Below are positions 59,764 to 64,000 of a stretch of DNA of 64,000 nt, in pieces. Location of the stretch: contig CP018628.1 of assembly GCA_002271215.1 (NCBI GenBank), positions 248,001-312,000 of the forward strand, in the 5' to 3' direction. Position 1 is the first letter of the stretch; each line of letters starts with the position of its first letter. The notes under the pieces are model-generated. The model searched no databases, was not told the DNA's origin, and saw only the letters and a list, made by a program, of their open reading frames with translations. The translations under genes and the position numbers were made by a program. This DNA comes from Lelliottia jeotgali. Lineage in GTDB: Bacteria > Pseudomonadota > Gammaproteobacteria > Enterobacterales > Enterobacteriaceae.

Positions 59764-60510
59764 ATGTTTAAAAAGCACAGCTTGCCGCTCAGTGCGCTGA
59801 CTCAGACCCGTCAGGCGGTCATCAAACCGCGTCTGCACAAATTCCCGCCGCTGCGTAAACGCCGCGCGGCACATAGCGTGGCAGACGATATTCCCGCAGC
59901 GGCTGACGGTGCGGCGGTGCAGGAACAGCTCCAGCAGGGATTCCGGGATGGCCTGAATCAGGGTTTTGCTCAGGGAATGGAGGAGGGCAAAGAAGAGGGT
60001 TATCAGGAAGGGCTGCGCCTCGGTTTTGACGAAGGTGTGCGAAAAGGGCGCTCGGAAGGAAAAACTCAGGCGCGTCAGCAGTTTCTCGATGCGGCGCATC
60101 CGCTGGATGAAATTATCCAGTCGATGGAAACCTTTATGGCGGGCTACGAACAGCGCCGCCGCGAAGAGTTATTACAGCTGGTGGAAAAAGTTTCCCGCCA
60201 GGTGATCCGCTGTGAACTGACCCTGCATCCGACGCAGATTTTGACCCTGGTGGAGGAAGCGCTCAGCGCTTTGCCCCAGCAGCCCGAGCAGATCAATGTG
60301 ATGCTCAACAGCGAGGAACATCGCCGGATCAGCGAAGCCGAGCCGGAGAAAGTGACGCAGTGGGGGCTGATGGCCGATCCCGAACTGGCACCCGGTGAAT
60401 GCCGCGTGGTGACCAATACCACTGAGATGGACGTCGGCTGCCAGCACCGTCTGGACCAGTGCATGGACGTGCTGAAAGAGACGTTGCTGCCGGAATCGGG
60501 CCATGAGTAA
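59764..60510 (+). CDS. fliH: Flagellar export stator protein FliH (Flag-2)
   Basis: A 248-residue protein with the FliH layout. The N-terminal part holds Gly-rich GxxxG-type helix repeats (FRDGLNQGFAQGMEEGKEEG, YQEGLRLGFDEGVRKGRSEG, residues ~60-100). The C-terminal ATP-synthase-like domain (EELLQLVEKVSRQVIRCELT, DPELAPGECRVV) binds FliI and inhibits it. It starts two bases after the fliG stop and overlaps fliI by 8 bp. Confidence 0.92.
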   Translation: MFKKHSLPLSALTQTRQAVIKPRLHKFPPLRKRRAAHSVADDIPAAADGAAVQEQLQQGFRDGLNQGFAQGMEEGKEEGYQEGLRLGFDEGVRKGRSEGKTQARQQFLDAAHPLDEIIQSMETFMAGYEQRRREELLQLVEKVSRQVIRCELTLHPTQILTLVEEALSALPQQPEQINVMLNSEEHRRISEAEPEKVTQWGLMADPELAPGECRVVTNTTEMDVGCQHRLDQCMDVLKETLLPESGHE

Positions 60511-61822
60511 CACTGATTTCGCGCAGGTTTTGCGTTCCATCGACAACATCAACTTGGCTCGCGTGGCCGGACGCCTGGTGCGCGTGGCGGGCATTTTGCT
60601 GGAGTGCGTTGGCTGTCGACTCGCCGTTGGCCAACTGTGCCAGGTCGAAAGTGCCGAAGGCGAATTTATTGAAGCCCAGGTGGTCGGATTCGATCGCGAT
60701 GTGACTTTTTTGATGCCCTTCAAACAGCCGTCTGGCCTGATGGCAGGCGCGCGCGTTTATCCGGCGGATAAACAGCAGGGCGTTTTGATTGGCGATCAGT
60801 GGCTTGGACGCGTGGTGAACGGCCTCGGTGAACCGATCGACGACAAAGGCAAGCTGTCCGGCGACACGGTGCTCCCGCAGCAACTGCCGCAGGTTCACCC
60901 CCTGCGCCGCCAGCCGGTCGCTGCGCCGCTCGACGTCGGCGTGCGGGCGATCAACGGCCTGCTGACTATCGGCAAAGGCCAGCGCGTGGGGCTGATGGCT
61001 GGAAGCGGTGTCGGCAAAAGCGTGCTGCTCGGGATGATCACCCGTTACACCCAGGCTGAAGTGGTAGTGGTGGGGCTTATCGGCGAGCGCGGGCGCGAAG
61101 TAAAAGAGTTTATCGAACATTCGCTGGGCGAAGAGGGAAGACGTAAATCCGTGATTGTCGCCGCACCTGCGGATGAATCGCCGCTGATGCGTATCAAGGC
61201 CACGGAACTGTGCCACACCATCGCCAGCTACTACCGCGACAAGGGCAAAGACGTCCTGCTGCTGGTGGATTCCCTGACCCGTTACGCGATGGCGCAGCGT
61301 GAAATCGCCCTTTCACTGGGCGAACCGCCTGCCACCAAAGGCTATCCGCCGTCAGCGTTTGGCATGATCCCGCGCCTTGTCGAAAGTGCGGGCAACAGCG
61401 AAAGCCACGGTTCGATGACCGCCATCTACACGGTGTTAGCCGAAGGCGATGACCAGCAGGACCCGATTGTCGACTGCGCCCGTGCGGTGCTCGACGGGCA
61501 TATCGTTCTGTCGCGCCATCTGGCGGAAGCGGGCCACTATCCGGCCATCGACATTGGGCAATCTATCAGCCGCTGCATGAGCCAGGTGACGGAACGCGAG
61601 CATCAGCTTTCGGCGCGTACCCTCAAGCAGCTTTACGCCGAATATCAGAGCATCAAGCCGTTGATTCCGCTTGGCGGATACGTCGCCGGTGCCGATCCGA
61701 TGGCCGATAAAGCGGTGAACCTCGCCCCGGCCATTACCCGTTTTTTACAGCAGGAAGTGCATGATGCGGCCCTGCTCGACAAAACCATCTCCGATCTCAA
61801 CGTACTGGCGAAAGCAGGATAA
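60503..61822 (+). CDS. fliI: Flagellum-specific ATPase FliI (Flag-2)
   Basis: A 439-residue F1-beta-like export ATPase. Walker A is AGSGVGKSVLL (166-176), Walker B is DVLLLVDSLTRYAMAQREIA (~250), and family residues GLIGERGREVKEF, PPATKGYPPSAF and the GAEGDDQQDPI-type loop are present. It energises unloading of export substrates with FliH and FliJ. It overlaps the fliH end by 8 bp and precedes fliJ. Confidence 0.95.
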   Translation: MSNTDFAQVLRSIDNINLARVAGRLVRVAGILLECVGCRLAVGQLCQVESAEGEFIEAQVVGFDRDVTFLMPFKQPSGLMAGARVYPADKQQGVLIGDQWLGRVVNGLGEPIDDKGKLSGDTVLPQQLPQVHPLRRQPVAAPLDVGVRAINGLLTIGKGQRVGLMAGSGVGKSVLLGMITRYTQAEVVVVGLIGERGREVKEFIEHSLGEEGRRKSVIVAAPADESPLMRIKATELCHTIASYYRDKGKDVLLLVDSLTRYAMAQREIALSLGEPPATKGYPPSAFGMIPRLVESAGNSESHGSMTAIYTVLAEGDDQQDPIVDCARAVLDGHIVLSRHLAEAGHYPAIDIGQSISRCMSQVTEREHQLSARTLKQLYAEYQSIKPLIPLGGYVAGADPMADKAVNLAPAITRFLQQEVHDAALLDKTISDLNVLAKAG

Positions 61823-61828
61823 TTGACG

Positions 61829-62272
61829 ATGAGCAAACTGATTCACACCCTCGAACAACTCCATCTACTGCGCAACCGCGCGGTAAAAGATCTGAGCAGT
61901 AAACTTGCCACTCAGCAGCAGCTTTGCCAGCGCCTGGAGAAGAACATTCACGCGCTTTCTAACCTCGTTAATCACAGTGCGCCGGAAATTCAGGGCAACG
62001 CGACCATGCTGAACAACCAGTCGTTCTACAAGCGCAATATCCAGCGGGTGATCGACTGGCAGCGACAAGAGCAGGCGCTCGCGACCGTCGAGGCGCAGAA
62101 GTTGCAGGGCAATTTGCTGGCGGAATCGCGCCGTGAAAAAAGCCTTGAACTGGTGCTCGACGTTAGGCGCCAGGATCTGCGCCAGGCGCAGGAACGCCGC
62201 GAGCAGAAAGTCACTGACGCCGTTTCCGCGCAGTGCTGGCTGAGACAACAGCAGGCACAACGGCAGCGATAA
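61829..62272 (+). CDS. fliJ: Flagellar export chaperone FliJ (Flag-2)
   Basis: A 147-residue, almost wholly helical coiled-coil protein rich in Gln, Arg and Glu (QQQLCQRLEKNIHALSNLVN, LELVLDVRRQDLRQAQERRE). This is the usual shape of FliJ, the ATPase stalk protein. A TTG six bases upstream is in frame, but ATG 61829 lies nine bases after AGGA. Position directly after fliI supports the call more than sequence alone does. A glycosyltransferase gene starts one base after the stop. Confidence 0.85.
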   Translation: MSKLIHTLEQLHLLRNRAVKDLSSKLATQQQLCQRLEKNIHALSNLVNHSAPEIQGNATMLNNQSFYKRNIQRVIDWQRQEQALATVEAQKLQGNLLAESRREKSLELVLDVRRQDLRQAQERREQKVTDAVSAQCWLRQQQAQRQR

Positions 62273-62273
62273 G

Positions 62274-63659
62274 ATGGCTAATAACTTGATGCAGACGCTG
62301 CTCAAACGCCAGCAGCAGAAAAAAACGACTGAAACACCTTTTGTCAGCGTGGTTTGCCCGACGTGGGACCGCCGGGCATTTTTGCCCTATCTGCTGTATC
62401 TCTTTCAGTATCAGGATTATCCGGCAGATAAACGCGAGCTGGTGATCCTCGACGATTCCGCCGAGAGCAACGAAGATCTGATGGCGATGATGGTGGATAG
62501 CCGCGTGGACAACGTGCGCTATATTCACAGCCCGGAACGACTGGACCTGGGTAAAAAACGCAACATGCTCAACGACCTGGCGAAAGGCGAATACATTGTC
62601 TGCTTTGACGATGACGACTACTACCCGCCGAATAAAATCAGCGTGCAGGTCGCTGAAATGCAGCGTAACAACGCACTCTTTTCCGGCAGCGACACGATTT
62701 ACATCTGGTACAGCCATCTCGATAAGATCTATCGCACCCACGCGTTTGGCCCGCAGCATGCGCTGAACGGTACTTTTGCCTATCATCGCAACTTCCTGAA
62801 AAACCATCGCTATGAAGACGATGCGGTGCTGGCGGAGGAGCAAGCGTTTCTGAACAACTTCACTTCGCCGGTGCTACAAATTGACCCCAAACAGGCGATT
62901 TTGTGTATTTCGCACAGCAGCAATACCTATGACAAAGATTTCGTGCTCGGCTCCAGCCAGCCGACGGATTTAACGCTGGAAGACTTCGTTTCGGATCGTA
63001 ATTTGCTGAGCCACTATCGCCGTCTGAGCCACGCGCCGCTCAGTACCGCCGTGCAGTGGCAGGCGTTTGGCAAAGTGGTGGTGATGTACGATCCAGACCA
63101 GCCCGATCAGCTTGAAAATCAGCGTCAGGCGCTGACTGCGCTTGGTCTTGAAGCGCAGCAACTCGTGCCGTTTGCCCGCTCTTCGCTGAACGAACTGGAA
63201 ACCCACTGCCAGGTGCTGGACATTGCGCAGCACGAAGCGTGGGAGAGCGTGATGCTGGTGGATGCGTCAGTGAAATACGTGCGCAAAGAGATGTCGATAA
63301 AAACGGTCAACCAGCTGTTTTCACGTCTTGAGCACATCGACTGGCAGGTGGTTCTGTTGGGCGCGCGCTACCAGCAGATTTCACCGCTCAAAGCCCTACC
63401 GGGTGTGGCTCGAGTCACCCGCGCTGACTGTGGCTGCACTTATGCCGTGAACGGCAAATATATTCCTGAGCTGCTGGCGCACTACCGCCAGGCCATCGCT
63501 GAACAAACATCCTTTAATGCGTGCTGGCCTGCACAAATGCAGGCGCACTGCTGGCTTGGACTGCTTCCGAGCTTTGCTTTTTTATCCGAGATGCCCGACC
63601 GCGACAGCGGGAAGACTATCGATTGCACCCACTGGTTTTTTCGCAAAAACTTTCAATGA
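62274..63659 (+). CDS. Family 2-type glycosyltransferase inside the Flag-2 operon
   Basis: A 461-residue soluble protein. The N-terminal ~220 residues form a GT-A/GT2 fold: VSVVCPTWDRRAFLPYLLYL (residues ~24-43), ELVILDDSAESNEDL, LDLGKKRNMLNDLAKGEYIV and the metal/nucleotide-sugar site FDDDDYYPP (Asp 112-115). The C-terminal ~220 residues are unlike anything I can name. It begins one base after fliJ stops and shares the strand, so it is co-expressed with the export genes. Its likely role is modification of the lateral flagellin, hook or another exported subunit; this is inferred from position. Confidence 0.8.
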   Translation: MANNLMQTLLKRQQQKKTTETPFVSVVCPTWDRRAFLPYLLYLFQYQDYPADKRELVILDDSAESNEDLMAMMVDSRVDNVRYIHSPERLDLGKKRNMLNDLAKGEYIVCFDDDDYYPPNKISVQVAEMQRNNALFSGSDTIYIWYSHLDKIYRTHAFGPQHALNGTFAYHRNFLKNHRYEDDAVLAEEQAFLNNFTSPVLQIDPKQAILCISHSSNTYDKDFVLGSSQPTDLTLEDFVSDRNLLSHYRRLSHAPLSTAVQWQAFGKVVVMYDPDQPDQLENQRQALTALGLEAQQLVPFARSSLNELETHCQVLDIAQHEAWESVMLVDASVKYVRKEMSIKTVNQLFSRLEHIDWQVVLLGARYQQISPLKALPGVARVTRADCGCTYAVNGKYIPELLAHYRQAIAEQTSFNACWPAQMQAHCWLGLLPSFAFLSEMPDRDSGKTIDCTHWFFRKNFQ

Positions 63660-63693
63660 AGAAGGGCCGCCACTCCAGCGGCCGGAGTACCGT

Positions 63694-64000
63694 ATGGAAC
63701 TGATTGAGCACTACCAACCTGAATATGTGGTCCGCTTTGCCGAGCGCAAAAGGCCCTGCACCTGTCCTGCCTGCCAGAAAAGCGCGGGCGACTGGCCAGT
63801 CACGCAGCTGAAGCTGAAAAATCAGCAGCGCGACAGCCTGGACGCTGGCTGCGAAACCGCTGCACGCGAGATCCTGCTCAACCCGCAAGCCTTTGTTTTG
63901 CATACATCGACTACTGAACCCGACAGCAAGCAGGTTTTTAATACCTGGGACGAAACGCTGAATCAGCTGTGTATCAACCTCGCGGTCCATCCGGCGCTGG
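63694..64000 (+). CDS. Protein of unknown function after the glycosyltransferase (truncated by window end)
   Basis: An open frame of 102 codons running off the right edge. ATG 63694 follows CCGGAG at ideal spacing and lies 35 bases after the glycosyltransferase stop. The N-terminus has a Cys cluster, RPCTCPACQKSAGDW (Cys 22, 24, 27), which looks like a small metal-binding knuckle, then a charged helical stretch and another Cys. I do not recognise the family. Base composition and strand match the flagellar operon. It is not FlgN- or FlgM-like in the visible part. Confidence 0.7.
   Translation, partial: MELIEHYQPEYVVRFAERKRPCTCPACQKSAGDWPVTQLKLKNQQRDSLDAGCETAAREILLNPQAFVLHTSTTEPDSKQVFNTWDETLNQLCINLAVHPAL

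Overview
This is a stretch of chromosome from a member of the Enterobacteriaceae. It is GC-rich and protein-dense, and almost every housekeeping gene is near-identical to E. coli K-12 in product and order (metH, yjbB, rluF, yjbD, lysC, pgi, yjbEFGH, psiE, malGFE/malK-lamB-malM, ubiCA, plsB/dgkA, lexA-dinF, yjbJ, zur, dusA, pspG, qorA, dnaB, alr, tyrB, aphA, yjbR, uvrA/ssb). Dispersed REP/BIME repeats, a full ERIC element, LexA boxes and MalT-type boxes agree with this. Differences from K-12 (no pepE, yjbL, yjbM or yjbQ; an added toxin-antitoxin pair, PanS-type carrier, cupin and TraF_2-like outer-membrane protein; a Flag-2 locus) point to the Enterobacter/Lelliottia/Leclercia/Citrobacter side of the family. 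The genus cannot be fixed by eye.

Layout. 1-13.4 kb: end of metH, a phosphate carrier, a RelE/HigA-type TA pair where K-12 has pepE, rRNA modification, PanS, feedback-regulated aspartokinase (apparently without the usual lysine riboswitch), phosphoglucose isomerase, the yjbEFGH exopolysaccharide operon and psiE. 13.4-21.3 kb: the divergent maltose regulon (malEFG and malK-lamB-malM) around a 370-bp control region. 21.4-28.9 kb: ubiquinone entry steps, phospholipid enzymes, SOS repressor operon, stress protein YjbJ and the zinc regulator Zur. 28.9-42.8 kb: cupin, TraF_2-like barrel protein, dusA, pspG with a sigma-54 promoter, qorA, dnaB, an ERIC element exactly filling the dnaB-alr gap, alr, tyrB, aphA, yjbR, and uvrA/ssb sharing an SOS box.

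42.9-48.9 kb is accessory: three co-directional c-di-GMP genes (a dCache-like GGDEF protein, a degenerate stand-alone EAL protein and a CSS-EAL PdeC-type phosphodiesterase), a small unknown gene, a secreted LprI/DUF1311 protein and a striking 254-bp palindromic element.

48.9-64 kb is the left two-thirds or so of a second (Flag-2, lateral-type) flagellar locus. A leftward export/switch operon (flhA, flhB, fliR, fliQ, fliP, fliN, fliM) and a rightward operon (lafK-type sigma-54 activator, fliE, fliF, fliG, fliH, fliI, fliJ, then a GT-A glycosyltransferase and a truncated Cys-containing gene of unknown function) diverge from a 485-bp AT-rich control region. The switch proteins are unusual: FliM lacks the CheY-binding peptide and FliG lacks the acidic torque pair. 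This suggests a motor that couples differently to stators and chemotaxis. The window ends before the hook, rod, filament and motor genes expected further right.
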